A stretch of DNA of 64,000 bases from Paraburkholderia sp. BL21I4N1 (GCF_002973525.1 NZ_PVEN01000005.1:1-64000), one strand, 5' to 3'. Shown: positions 24,960-34,197, counted from the first letter of the stretch. The notes: generated from the sequence alone by a model not told the origin. Numbers and translations are program-made.

Positions 24960-26000
24960 ATGAACTACGAAATGACCATGCCAACGAGAGCCCAACCAGC
25001 CTTACTAGCGCTCGCGGCGACGGTGGCTGCTGCCTGTTTGTCGCTACTCGCCGGCTGGCAGCGTGGCGGGTTGCTCGCAGAACGCTTGCTTCTGACCTGT
25101 ATCGGCGTCGTGTTGGTTGTCGCCGCTCACCTACTCCCTGCCTTGTGCCGCCCGCATGGCTGGCGCATTCGGGCGCTCGGCGCTTTACTGTGGATGGGCT
25201 GCATGGCGGCAACCTGCTACGGCCACGCGGTGTTTTTCGTCATGGCCCAGCAACATGCCGGCGAGATTCGCGCGGCAGCCGTCCCGGTAATCGTACCCGC
25301 AGTCTCCGCGCCCGGTCGCGATCTGGTCGCGATCGCCAGTGACCGCGCCGGCGTCGTGGCACGGCTGGCCCGCGTGGCTGAACGCAAGTGCGGCGAGAAG
25401 TGCGCGGCGGTGCGCATCGAACACACGACTCTTACTGCGCGGCTCGCCGCACTCGACGTCGAGTCGGCCGAAGTCACGCGTTGGGATCTGGCGCTGGAGC
25501 GCGCGGACGCCGAACGCGCCGCGGCGAAAGCTGATCCGGTCGCCGAGTTACTGACCACTTTCGGCGTGGCCGCCAGCCGCGTCGATCTGGTCGCCGGCAT
25601 GGCGTTCGCCGTGGTCCTTGAGGGTGTCGCATGTTTCTGCTGGTTTCTTGCGCTGCGGCCTGCCGAAGCGCCCGCCCAGGCAGTCACGCCCGCACGGGAA
25701 GCCAGTCACGGCCTTAGAGTCACGCCAGTCACGGCCGCCAGTCAGGCCGTTGCGCCGGGTGGCAATGATGCGATCAAACCGGAGCAAACCGCCACGGCAC
25801 CAACCGCCGAGCAAGCGGCTGACGTGACTCGGGTGCTTACCGCGATCCGCGACGGAACGCTACGCGGCACTGTCGCTGAGATTCGGAGGTACGTCGGATG
25901 CTCGCAAGCGAAAGCCGCGGCCCTTCGCAAACAGATCGCGCAACAGGCACAAGCCAGTCAAGCGAAGACGGAGTCCATTGCAGGGAAACGGAATCTCTAA
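24960..26000 (+). CDS. phage membrane protein with C-terminal DNA-binding-like region
   Basis: A 346-residue protein. Hydrophobic segments lie at about 15-32, 45-60, 70-92 and 212-232; the region between (about 105-205) is Ala/Glu/Arg-rich and probably a coiled coil facing the periplasm. A Pro/Thr/Ala linker leads to a C-terminal helical block (GTVAEIRRYVGCSQAKAAAL) that looks like a helix-turn-helix. The topology recalls KfrA/exclusion-like phage proteins but I recognise no family. GGGGGAG ribosome binding site. Confidence 0.6.
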   Translation: MNYEMTMPTRAQPALLALAATVAAACLSLLAGWQRGGLLAERLLLTCIGVVLVVAAHLLPALCRPHGWRIRALGALLWMGCMAATCYGHAVFFVMAQQHAGEIRAAAVPVIVPAVSAPGRDLVAIASDRAGVVARLARVAERKCGEKCAAVRIEHTTLTARLAALDVESAEVTRWDLALERADAERAAAKADPVAELLTTFGVAASRVDLVAGMAFAVVLEGVACFCWFLALRPAEAPAQAVTPAREASHGLRVTPVTAASQAVAPGGNDAIKPEQTATAPTAEQAADVTRVLTAIRDGTLRGTVAEIRRYVGCSQAKAAALRKQIAQQAQASQAKTESIAGKRNL

Positions 26001-26152
26001 ACTCCACCAAATCTTGTGAGACCGGCGATATCCTCGAGATTCGGTACACATTTGTACGACGATACTTCGCTGCGATGCGTGGTGCGGCTTGAAGATGCTG
26101 CGCCATCGCCGCATAGTATCCTGTCTGCAATTTACAATGCGAGGAAGCCCAC

Positions 26153-27373
26153 TTGTCCATCGATATCGACGCATTTGCGCATGCAATTGAAAGCGACCTC
26201 ACAAGCAATCCGCCCACATATAATGAATCTCCTTATTACAGCAAGGTGCAATTGACTGCAAAGCCCGACTCGTCGGCGCAGATATTTTTAGAGAATGACG
26301 AGTTCACGAAACCGTATTTGAGTAAAAATATTTACCACGGTTCGGGACAGACAAAAATTCAAGCTTGGGCACTCGCGTCCTGCGCATTAACGTACGCGAA
26401 AGAAAAAACCCCAAAAGAAGCAGCAGAAGCGATTGATGCCATATTCAAGGCCATTGATGCACCAGTAAACGATATTGCTTTAATATCGGGAGTATTCGTA
26501 TCAAGAGTCCATGAAATTACAGATAATATATGGCTCGCTCCGATATCAGAATCCCCTTCATTTCAAATTAAAGCTGCCGTGGCGGAATACAATGATTTTT
26601 TGAAGGATTACATGCTAGGCAGAGGCGCGTCGCCATTTTTTGATATGGGGTTTGATGCACCTAAAGCCGTGCTCTGGCGAAAGCGATCTATGCCATTTGG
26701 GTTCAACGTGACCAATGGGGGCGCGGCTGATGCTGGAGCCGAGCAGTTATTCGCACTGTCGCATCTGCTAACACTCGTAGGGCCTTGCTCACCAAGCATC
26801 CGGCAATATGTTACCGAGCTTGATGAAAGCATGCCGTTCAAGCGTTACTTATCCCAAACGACGTACAGTCGAGCGGAAGAAACAAAGACGAATTCCATAA
26901 CGGAGATTCATGACGAGGATATTGAGGAATATAGGACCATAGTTAACGACTATTTCCGTTTGAGTAGCAAGGTGAAAATGTTTATATCCACTCCGCTCGT
27001 CAGACTTAATTTGGCAATTAAACATATAAGTGAAGTGGAGAAGGCGATTGATTTAGGGATCGCCATGGAATCACTTTTTTTATCGGATAGTGATAAAAAT
27101 TCACCAATCGCACTGCCCTTGAGATTGCGCGGCGCGTGGCTGCTTGGGGAAACGCAGGCAGATCGTGATATTTTATTTAAAAAATTTCAAAAACTGTACG
27201 ACCTCAGATCTTCTGCTGTTCACAGTGGCTCTCTCGGGAAAAACAATCCTAAAAGTCCAAATTCTGATTTGCTCGCGGGTGGCGTCGAACTGTGCGTTTC
27301 GGCGATACGGAAAATCATAAAAAACGGTGAGGTGCCGGAATGGACAAATCTACTACTTGGCGGACGCTATTAG
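26153..27373 (+). CDS. HEPN (ApeA-like) domain protein, candidate anti-phage gene
   Basis: A 406-residue protein with far lower GC than its neighbours. The C-terminal part has the hallmark of Apea-like HEPN RNases: RLRGAWLLGE, then YDLRSSAVHSG with R352 and H357 (RxxxxH). The N-terminal 270 residues show no recognised domain. The start is a TTG at 26153 preceded by GAGGAAG. It lies alone between phage genes A and Q, where P2-like phages often carry anti-phage genes, so an abortive RNase triggered by rival phage is the leading idea. HEPN assignment is by motif only. Confidence 0.65.
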   Translation: MSIDIDAFAHAIESDLTSNPPTYNESPYYSKVQLTAKPDSSAQIFLENDEFTKPYLSKNIYHGSGQTKIQAWALASCALTYAKEKTPKEAAEAIDAIFKAIDAPVNDIALISGVFVSRVHEITDNIWLAPISESPSFQIKAAVAEYNDFLKDYMLGRGASPFFDMGFDAPKAVLWRKRSMPFGFNVTNGGAADAGAEQLFALSHLLTLVGPCSPSIRQYVTELDESMPFKRYLSQTTYSRAEETKTNSITEIHDEDIEEYRTIVNDYFRLSSKVKMFISTPLVRLNLAIKHISEVEKAIDLGIAMESLFLSDSDKNSPIALPLRLRGAWLLGETQADRDILFKKFQKLYDLRSSAVHSGSLGKNNPKSPNSDLLAGGVELCVSAIRKIIKNGEVPEWTNLLLGGRY

Positions 27374-27749
27374 CCCGAGAGAAACCGACCGGAGAGCTAT
27401 ACCCTTGCTGCCCTAAAAGGCGACCGCTGTTGGCCTGTCGTCGTATCGCTGGAGCGGCGACATTCGCGTAGCACAGCGAGACGCATTAGAAGCCAGCCGA
27501 GCCGTTGCGAGGAATACCCGACGCGCGCATCACATCGCATCATGCAGTCGGGTCTGAAATCGCCCCGAACCCCGCGCATATTGGCACCGCACCGGCCGGC
27601 GGCCTACTGCATCAAAACGGGCCACCCAAGAGGAGGGCAGGCGGGGAGGGGGACTGCGTTATCACGCCTCTCAAGCGGGGCCGCTCACCGGCCGGCGGGT
27701 GCGCGCGCAGAAGGGTCGCAGCAAAGCGGCAACCTTCTTAACTAAATAG
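27374..27749. other. gene-free stretch
   Basis: About 375 bases of high GC between the low-GC HEPN gene and the XRE/ImmA promoter. Short overlapping frames exist on both strands without ribosome binding sites or motifs. The composition change at about 27390 marks the edge of the imported low-GC gene. Confidence 0.4.
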
Positions 27750-27802
27750 TTGACAAGGTTGCCGAAAAGCTTATACTGCAGTACGTAAGCTAAAAAGCTT
27801 AC
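27750..27802 (+). promoter_or_regulatory. promoter and operator of the XRE/ImmA pair
   Basis: TTGACA (27750-27755) and TATACT (27772-27777) with a 16-bp spacer. Three copies of one half-site follow or overlap the -10: AGCTTA (27768-27773), TAAGCT (27786-27791) and AGCTTA (27796-27801); the last two form the inverted repeat GTAAGCT-4-AGCTTAC. This is a convincing autorepression site. Confidence 0.7.
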
Positions 27803-27864
27803 TCCTCAGCCGAGCAGAAGACTCCGCGAGACTCGCACACAACCTCTTCCCGGGAGCACATGAC

Positions 27865-28239
27865 ATGAAACTAACCCCCTTCGGACTTTACGTAAGAAAG
27901 CTCCGACTCGATCTGGGGCTTACGTTGAAGACTATGGCGGACGCTTTAGCCGTCAGCTCTGCATATTTGAGTTCGATCGAACTCGGCGACAAACAGCTCA
28001 CCGCGAAGATCGCGGAAGACGCCGTCGAATTCTTTCAAGGCAGGATCGGCAGTAACCAGATCGAAGAGCTGCGAGAAGCAGTTGCGCGATCGGTTGATAT
28101 TGTTCCGGTGTCCTCGTTAGATAGCGACGAGAAAGTGTTGGTCGCAGCGTTCGCGCGACGGCTGACCGAGGGTGCCGGTGTTCCTAACGAAGTGATGAAC
28201 TGGCTGAAGAGAGAGGGCAAGCATGGTCGTTCTAAATGA
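27865..28239 (+). CDS. XRE-family HTH regulator
   Basis: A 124-residue protein with a Cro/C1-type helix-turn-helix near its N-terminus (LTLKTMADALAVSSAYLSSI) followed by a helical C-terminal part. It overlaps the ImmA/IrrE gene by 17 bp, and a good promoter with iterated half-sites lies upstream. By analogy with ImmR/ImmA and DdrO/IrrE pairs it represses a set of genes until cut by its partner. Its own operon is the obvious first target. Confidence 0.85.
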   Translation: MKLTPFGLYVRKLRLDLGLTLKTMADALAVSSAYLSSIELGDKQLTAKIAEDAVEFFQGRIGSNQIEELREAVARSVDIVPVSSLDSDEKVLVAAFARRLTEGAGVPNEVMNWLKREGKHGRSK

Positions 28240-28804
28240 ATCGCCGTTCGGGCCGAAGCGACCGAGCGGCTATAAAGTAGCGCCTATGAATCGTCGGCAG
28301 TTGAGAGCAGTTGCTGACGAGTTACGCCCTGTTTTGATCGACGCTGGATGTTATCGAAAAGGTCCGAACTATCTGGACGCGAGTCATTTGCTTGAGAACG
28401 TCTTGCACCGCGCCGAGTACACGTTTCATCCAGAGGACTCGCCTGAACTGGTCGAAACAGCAGCTTTCGCGATTCCCGAGCGGCGACTCATCGTGATTCG
28501 GCAAGACGTGTACGAGAAGCTCGAGCAAGGAAATGCATTTTCTCGCTACACGGTGGTGCATGAGTTCAGCCATATCGTGCTCGATCACGCTGTGACTTTG
28601 CACCGCGGTGCAGTACTGGGTCAGCACGAATGGTGGGAGGACAGCGAGTGGCAAGCGAACAATCTCACCGCGGAATTGCTCATGCCTGTGGACGTCGTGC
28701 GGGCTTTGCAGGGTAACTTGGAACAGATGCAGGCGCAGTGCGGGGTTAGCGCACAGGCTGCAGAGAATAGGCTGAAAAATCTGAGGAATGAACGTCTGAT
28801 ATGA
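28223..28804 (+). CDS. ImmA/IrrE-family zinc metallopeptidase
   Basis: A 193-residue protein with the zinc-binding HEFSH (113-117; Glu114 catalytic) and a downstream EWQANNLTAELLMP in which the Glu of SEWQAN is the usual third ligand. The class cleaves a partner XRE repressor in response to DNA damage or another signal. It overlaps that partner gene. Within a prophage this pair could switch phage genes, a toxin-antitoxin function, or a neighbouring defence gene; which one cannot be told from sequence. Confidence 0.88.
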   Translation: MVVLNESPFGPKRPSGYKVAPMNRRQLRAVADELRPVLIDAGCYRKGPNYLDASHLLENVLHRAEYTFHPEDSPELVETAAFAIPERRLIVIRQDVYEKLEQGNAFSRYTVVHEFSHIVLDHAVTLHRGAVLGQHEWWEDSEWQANNLTAELLMPVDVVRALQGNLEQMQAQCGVSAQAAENRLKNLRNERLI

Positions 28805-28964
28805 ACAGAGGACTAGAGTTGGCGCTCTAGCCCTCCATTGAGCGGTGTCGGTAAGCGTTGTTCCGCCCACCGGGCTCGTAACGTCGATTTGCAGCCGGAT
28901 TGTAGGTCCCGGGACATTCGAGCGCAAGAAAAAAATACAACGAGCCTCTTACATGGAGGTCGCT

Positions 28965-29078
28965 ATGTTCGGAATGAACGTACGTCCTAGGCTTGTCCGT
29001 GTGAGCCAATATGTTCGCTTTCGGTTTGGCCGATTCGAGCATGTTTGCACACACTGGCGATCGTCGCCTAGTCGATAA
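28965..29078 (+). CDS. 37-residue basic protein
   Basis: ATG 28965 preceded by GGAGG at ideal spacing; TAA at 29076-29078. Sequence features are PRLVRVSQYVRFRFGRFEHV and HWRSSPSR: strongly basic and aromatic, like short proteins I have seen in Burkholderia prophages. The remainder of 28805-29183 shows a small inverted repeat after the ImmA gene (CTAGAG 28813-28818 with CTCTAG 28825-28830) and nothing else. Confidence 0.45.
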   Translation: MFGMNVRPRLVRVSQYVRFRFGRFEHVCTHWRSSPSR

Positions 29079-29183
29079 GTAAGATGCGCGGCCATTGTGC
29101 CGCGCCTCGCCTTACACCTTCGTTCGCGCCAACGGTGCGAATGGGGACGCACGCACACAATCTAGGCTCTTAGGAGTTTCAAA

Positions 29184-29480
29184 ATGGCAACTTGGTATCT
29201 GGTTCGTGTAGAGCTTTTAAACAACGCTACGTGGAGTGACTATACCGATCTCCACGCACGCATGAAGGCTGCTCGCTACGGAACATCTGTAGCAGCCACA
29301 GACGGGCGTCGATATTCGCTGCCCCCGGCCGAATACTTTGGCGAATTTGGTTCAGATCTGAATTCGGTAAGGGCACTCGCGCAGAAAGCAGTAAGCGGCG
29401 GCTTACGTGCGGGGTTGGCGTTTCGGCTATTCGTTGCCCGCGTCGATGCGTGGGCGGGACATAATCTGGCCGCTGCGTAA
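29184..29480 (+). CDS. DUF2622-like small protein
   Basis: A 98-residue protein with TWYLVRVELLNNATWSDYTD, LPPAEYFGEF and a C-terminal ARVDAWAGHNL. The pattern (a ferredoxin-like VRVEL strand, DLHARM helix, YSLPPAEY) recalls DUF2622, which may be related to the GhoS/Cas2-like fold; that link is from memory and unsure. AGGAG lies upstream. A terminator-like hairpin directly follows, so it forms its own transcript. Confidence 0.6.
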   Translation: MATWYLVRVELLNNATWSDYTDLHARMKAARYGTSVAATDGRRYSLPPAEYFGEFGSDLNSVRALAQKAVSGGLRAGLAFRLFVARVDAWAGHNLAAA

Positions 29481-29493
29481 GCTTTGTGCACGG

Positions 29494-29530
29494 GCTCCCC
29501 CGTTATTGTTTGCGGGGGAGCATACTTCTT
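29494..29530 (+). terminator. intrinsic terminator
   Basis: Perfect 9-bp stem GCTCCCCCG (29494-29502) with CGGGGGAGC (29513-29521), ten-base loop, then a T-rich run interrupted by A and C. Confidence 0.6.
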
Positions 29531-29561
29531 TGTGGTATGCGAAAAATAGTGACTAAATACT

Positions 29562-30065
29562 ATGGAAAAACCGATATCAGCTATCGCTACATGGTTTGAG
29601 AAACTGCCTGCGGACGAGAGGGACAATGCCGCGTTTTTGATTTATTCCGGTATCGCCGCCATGATCGGCGATAAAGACTACGACTGGGCGAACGAACCTG
29701 GCGATGCTTTCCTCGCGTGGTTGCGTGCGCCTGCTGGCGACCCGGCCGCGGAACTTGCGAAACTTCTGCTAACCAGAGAGCACGTCCGCTTCACATTAAT
29801 TGACGATTTCGGAACGGCTGAAAAGTGGGTTGAAGCCGAAGCGCGGAACCGCGCCGTACTTGAGAAAGCCCAGACGGACCCTTCGTTGAGCCATTTGATT
29901 CCCACGGCGGAGAAGATACTCGCACGAATGCCCGGTCACCGTGATGCGGCCATCAAGCTCGCCGACGAGTGGCGAACGACAATCGCACCGCTCATCACAG
30001 ACGAGCGGATTCGGAAATGGTACGACGCCGCGCTATTCGAGGGCATTACCTTCGCTACAGATTGA
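29562..30065 (+). CDS. hypothetical protein of the prophage cargo block
   Basis: A 167-residue, mostly helical, acidic protein (ATWFEKLPADERDNAAFLIY, DYDWANEPGDAFLAWL, RIRKWYDAALFEGI). No membrane segment, signal peptide or catalytic motif is visible. It lies between the DUF2622-like gene and the convergent portal gene. The ribosome binding site is weak. Unknown function. Confidence 0.55.
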   Translation: MEKPISAIATWFEKLPADERDNAAFLIYSGIAAMIGDKDYDWANEPGDAFLAWLRAPAGDPAAELAKLLLTREHVRFTLIDDFGTAEKWVEAEARNRAVLEKAQTDPSLSHLIPTAEKILARMPGHRDAAIKLADEWRTTIAPLITDERIRKWYDAALFEGITFATD

Positions 30066-30170
30066 TACTTGGACGCTGTCGCACGATTGCTATTTTTACC
30101 CGTCAGCGGCCCGAATACGGCTAACTTCGGCCACTGACGATTCCAATTTGGAGCAGTGAGTTCCACCTCA

Positions 30171-31208
30171 TCAGACTCCGGTGCGCTTTATGCTGTAGGA
30201 ATTAAACCGTACAACATCTTCACCGATCCACTCGTTAAGTTGTGTAAAACGACGCTGGAGCGGTTCGATTTCGTTAGCGCCAAATACCTCCGCCGCAGTG
30301 TCCGCGGCACCGAATCCGCCGGTGTTGCTCGGCACCACACCGATAAGCTGCGGCGGTACGCGATGGGCTGCAAGCAGGTCGTCGCGAGTCACGTTCTTGA
30401 TGTTGAAAAACTCGTCTTTCGCCGTGACCTCGGACACCGGAATGAGCTGGATCCCTTCCTTTTTGCCGGCCGGCGCGTACATGAACAGGTTGCGGAAATT
30501 GCCCGGCCCCTTGCTGTTTTTCAACGCCTCGCGCAATGCGTCGACGTCTTCCTGCTTTTGAGCTGCATCCGTCATGTACAGGATGAACCCGGCGTGCGAT
30601 CCATTCTCGTAGTAGCGGCGGCGAAACAGCGTCGCCGACTCGTTGAGCCAGGCCGCGTGCAGCGCGCCGAGATATTCGGGGAGGCCATACACCTCCTGAT
30701 TGATATCCGGCTCCATCAGATGGTGAATGCTGCCGGCCGCGAATTCGTGCTTTTCCTGAATACCGTTGATCTGAAAAAACCGCTGCAGGTCGGTTGCCCG
30801 CCGCATGTATTTCGACGGCGCGCGTTTGAGCGCGAGCGTTCCGCCGATGCGATTCTGTTGTTTCTCAAGATAGCCATTTCCGAACACCATGAAGTCAAGC
30901 GCCCACTTGTCGAATTCTTCGCGCGTGAGCAACCTGTGGGGAATGAACGTGGACGACAGCACATTGCGCTTGAAGTAAATCGCGGAGCTGTGATGCACGC
31001 CGGCACGGAACGACTTCGCCAGACCTGCGAGTGACACCGGCGGCTCGAACCAGTCGCCGGCCGACCAGCTCTCGACGTAGTCCAGAATCTCGGCCCGGTC
31101 CATGACCGGCATCGCGTCGCCGAACGTGAAAGCTTCGGCGCGTGCCGGCGGTTCTGCTGCAAGCGTGGTCGCCGCGGCGTGTGTGTGGTTAGGTTTGCGT
31201 TTGCTCAA
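30171..31208 (-). CDS. Q: P2-type portal protein (gpQ)
   Basis: A 345-residue portal vertex protein, the same length as P2 gpQ (344). Typical stretches are EPPVSLAGLAKSFRAGVHHS, LPEYLGALHAAWLNESATLF and RVPPQLIGVVPSNTGGFG. It would form the dodecameric ring through which DNA enters the head. Translation starts at a TTG (31208) that overlaps the terminase stop by four bases. The reading frame is intact. Confidence 0.93.
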   Translation of the reverse strand: MSKRKPNHTHAAATTLAAEPPARAEAFTFGDAMPVMDRAEILDYVESWSAGDWFEPPVSLAGLAKSFRAGVHHSSAIYFKRNVLSSTFIPHRLLTREEFDKWALDFMVFGNGYLEKQQNRIGGTLALKRAPSKYMRRATDLQRFFQINGIQEKHEFAAGSIHHLMEPDINQEVYGLPEYLGALHAAWLNESATLFRRRYYENGSHAGFILYMTDAAQKQEDVDALREALKNSKGPGNFRNLFMYAPAGKKEGIQLIPVSEVTAKDEFFNIKNVTRDDLLAAHRVPPQLIGVVPSNTGGFGAADTAAEVFGANEIEPLQRRFTQLNEWIGEDVVRFNSYSIKRTGV

Positions 31209-32983
31209 TTTGAAAACTCCATAAAACCAGTGTTGTTCGCGGTCACGCCTTCCAGCGGCTCATTGCCGAGTGCGTGCAGACACGCCCATGCAAGATCGGC
31301 GTGGCCGGTTTCCTCGCTGCGACTCGCCTCGTAGGTGACTTTTCTGCCGCTCGCGGTCATCGTTTTGCGGATCGCCATGAACGACTGCGCGAGATCGGTC
31401 CATCCGGCGTCGAACTCGAGTCGGCCCTTACCGATCACGGACAGGCCTTTCAGAACGAGCTGCCCCTTGACCTCAGGCGAGTAGTTGAGCGCCACCGCGT
31501 GCGGATAGAACTGGCGAACGAGTTGATAGACGCCCTGGCCGATGCCGGTCGTGTCGATCGCCATATATTCGACGTTGTATTCCTGCGTGACGCGCTTGAT
31601 GGCGTCGGCCTGGGCTTCGAAGTCCATGCCGCGCCATTGCTCCTTGTGCAGCACGCGAAACTTGCCACCCGGCACCGCCGGGGGCGCCACCACGATCAGG
31701 CCGGCCGAGTCGCCGGATAGCGCCGGGTCGTAACCGACCCACACCGGCCGCCACGCGAAAGGACGGGGCGCGAGTGGCTTGAAGTCTTCCCACAGCTCCC
31801 ACGAATCCACCATGCAACGCTGCAGGTCCGCGAGGGGGAAAATCGATGCTGTGTCGTCAATGAAATGACACATCAGCAGATTCAGATATTCCTCGGGGCT
31901 GTATTCGAGCCGCAGCTCGTCGAGATCGAAAAGGCTGCAGCCACCGGCCACCGCGTCTTCAACCGTCACGATCTGGCGCCACTGCCGGTCCTCGCAGAGC
32001 CGGCCGCGGGCAAGCGCCTTGTGCGTGACGTCGAGATGCAGGTGATCGACCTTCGCGCGGCCGCGGTTGAAGTGGTCGCCGGTCCAGAACGAATAGGCCT
32101 CATGCTGCATGCTCGACGGTGTGGAGAAATACGTTTTTCTCCACCTGCTATGCATCGCCATGCCGGATGCGACCTTGTTCAGCTTGCGAAAGCCACCGAC
32201 CCAGAAATACTCATCGAAATAGAAGTTGCCGTGATAGCTCTGCGCGGTGCGCGCGTTCGTGCCGAGGAAATACAGCATGGCCTCGTTCGGCAACAGGATC
32301 GGCTCGCCAGACAGATCCACGTCTGCGGCTTCGCGCGCGAACTGGCACATGTACTGTCGGAACACGTGCGCCTGTGCCTTGCTCGCCGATAGAAAAATCT
32401 GGTTGCGGCCTGTCTCGATGGCATCGACCAGGGCCTCGCGGGCGAAATACCACGTCGCGCCGATCTGCCGCGATTTCAGGAGGTTGCGCGTGCGTTGATC
32501 CCGCTGGCGATACCAGACCTTCTGGTAGTCGAACAGCGAGTCGCGGAACGCCTCGACGATCCTGTCGCGTTGCTCGTCGCTGAATTCGTTGCGGGCAGCC
32601 TTCTGTTTGCGCGGCGCCGTGTTGCGAGCCGCGATGTTCGGATTGAGGTCGCTCTCCCGGCCTGTCTCGCCGTACTTGTGGACACGCGCCATGCGTTCGA
32701 CCTGACGCATCAGCAGATCGACTTCCTTAAAGTCGCGACCATCCTTTTCCGGCTTCGCGATCAACACCGCAAGTCGTGTTTCCAGCGACGACTCGATGCG
32801 CTCGATTGGCGATGCCTTGTCCCATTCGTCGCGCTGTTTCCATGCCTCGACGGTCGCACGCTTCAGTTCGAGCTGGCGTGCGATCGACGTGACCCGCCAT
32901 CCCTGCCAGTACAACGCGCGAGCGATGCGGCGGGGGTCGGCATTCGATTCAAGTACAGGGGCGATGTCGGCGGTTTCTAGCAT
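31205..32983 (-). CDS. P: P2-type terminase large subunit (gpP)
   Basis: A 592-residue DNA-packaging ATPase; P2 gpP is 590. The ATPase motor region contains LLKSRQIGATWYFAREALVD and YFDEYFWVGGF; the nuclease-like part has WVGYDPALSGDSAGLIVV and a late Asp in SEETGHADLAW. I chose the ATG at 32983 because it gives the family length, although its ribosome binding site is weak; the frame is open to 33103 with another ATG at 33019. It is divergent from O, as in P2. Its small-subunit partner gpM is missing. Confidence 0.93.
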   Translation of the reverse strand: MLETADIAPVLESNADPRRIARALYWQGWRVTSIARQLELKRATVEAWKQRDEWDKASPIERIESSLETRLAVLIAKPEKDGRDFKEVDLLMRQVERMARVHKYGETGRESDLNPNIAARNTAPRKQKAARNEFSDEQRDRIVEAFRDSLFDYQKVWYRQRDQRTRNLLKSRQIGATWYFAREALVDAIETGRNQIFLSASKAQAHVFRQYMCQFAREAADVDLSGEPILLPNEAMLYFLGTNARTAQSYHGNFYFDEYFWVGGFRKLNKVASGMAMHSRWRKTYFSTPSSMQHEAYSFWTGDHFNRGRAKVDHLHLDVTHKALARGRLCEDRQWRQIVTVEDAVAGGCSLFDLDELRLEYSPEEYLNLLMCHFIDDTASIFPLADLQRCMVDSWELWEDFKPLAPRPFAWRPVWVGYDPALSGDSAGLIVVAPPAVPGGKFRVLHKEQWRGMDFEAQADAIKRVTQEYNVEYMAIDTTGIGQGVYQLVRQFYPHAVALNYSPEVKGQLVLKGLSVIGKGRLEFDAGWTDLAQSFMAIRKTMTASGRKVTYEASRSEETGHADLAWACLHALGNEPLEGVTANNTGFMEFSN

Positions 32984-33136
32984 GGCGCCAAGTTTCTCGC
33001 GACGCGCGCGCGCAAGCATCCCCGTGCGTCTGTACCCATATCGGGGACATGCGCCAACGGTTGAGCCGCAGCGCGTGCAAACGCAAGATACGAACTCACG
33101 CAAACCAACCCTTCACACCCTGCAGGAGACCTGACA

Positions 33137-34156
33137 ATGCAATGCCGCAAACTGTCTCTCATGTCGTTCGCCGTTGCGGCGATCGCATTCGCTTTCACGA
33201 TGGACGCACACGCGGCGACGCTCGCCGTGAGTAGCGCCCTCAACCACGCCGATCTGATCGGCGGCCACCTCGGCGCCGGTGCGCTCGCGATCGGCTCCGT
33301 CACAGCGGCCGGCGCCGGTCAATCGGTCAAGCACGCGGCGACCCGGTTTTTCCGCATCGCGGTTGAAGGCGCGACGAGTGACGGCCGGACGATCGACCGC
33401 GCGTCGCTCACGCAGATGGCGAAGAACTACAACCCGGAGATGTACGGCGCGCGGCTGAACCTCGAACACTATCGCGGCATCATTCCCGACAGCCCCTTTA
33501 AGGCATATGGCGACGTGATCGCGCTGGAAACCCGCAATGAAACTGGCCCGCTCGCCGGCAAGCTCGGCCTGTATGCGCAGATCGCCCCGACGCCCGACCT
33601 CGTCGCGCTGACGAAGGCGAAACAGAAGATTTACACGTCGTGCGAAATCGATCCGTCGTTTGCTGACACGAATCAGGCGTATCTGGTCGGCCTCGCGGTA
33701 ACGGATAGCCCCGCCAGCCTCGGTACGCAAATCCTCTCTTTCGCCGCGCAGAACCCGACCGCCTCGCCGTTCGCCGGCCGCAAGCTCAAACCGACGAACC
33801 TGTTCACCGCAGCCGAAGACCCGGTGACGATTGAATTCGACGAAGTCGCAGCGCCGGCGTTCGGCGCGCTGCTCTCCCGCGTTGCCGAACTGCTCGGCAA
33901 GTCGAAGAAAAAGGAGGCGACCGACGACACGCGATTCGCCGACGTAGGGCAGGCCGTCGAAGCGCTCGCCACACACGGCAAACAACAGGCCGACGCGGTC
34001 GATGCGCTGACGAAAGCCGTCAAGGATCTGTCCGACCAGCGTGAAGCCGATCGAAAGGCATTCGACGAACTGCACACGCAGCTTTCGAAGACCAGCAACA
34101 CGCCGACACGGCCGCCGGCGACCGGCGCCCCTGCTGCTGTTGTCACTGACTGCTAA
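33137..34156 (+). CDS. O: P2-type capsid scaffold/protease (gpO) with an unusual N-terminus
   Basis: A 339-residue protein; P2 gpO is 284. From about residue 67 it matches the family (RFFRIAVEGATSDGRTID, NLEHYRGIIPDSPFKAYGD, YLVGLAVTDSPASLGT) and ends in the coiled-coil scaffold region. The first 66 residues are extra and begin with what looks like a Sec signal peptide (RKLSLMSFAVAAIAFAF, then DAHA as a cleavage site) plus a Gly/Ala-rich stretch. The ATG has a strong CAGGAG site, so this start is probably used. A secreted scaffold makes no sense, so the extension may be a fusion. Confidence 0.88.
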   Translation: MQCRKLSLMSFAVAAIAFAFTMDAHAATLAVSSALNHADLIGGHLGAGALAIGSVTAAGAGQSVKHAATRFFRIAVEGATSDGRTIDRASLTQMAKNYNPEMYGARLNLEHYRGIIPDSPFKAYGDVIALETRNETGPLAGKLGLYAQIAPTPDLVALTKAKQKIYTSCEIDPSFADTNQAYLVGLAVTDSPASLGTQILSFAAQNPTASPFAGRKLKPTNLFTAAEDPVTIEFDEVAAPAFGALLSRVAELLGKSKKKEATDDTRFADVGQAVEALATHGKQQADAVDALTKAVKDLSDQREADRKAFDELHTQLSKTSNTPTRPPATGAPAAVVTDC

Positions 34157-34197
34157 CCCGCGTTCGCCCCTCTCACCGTTACCCGGAGAATTTACAA

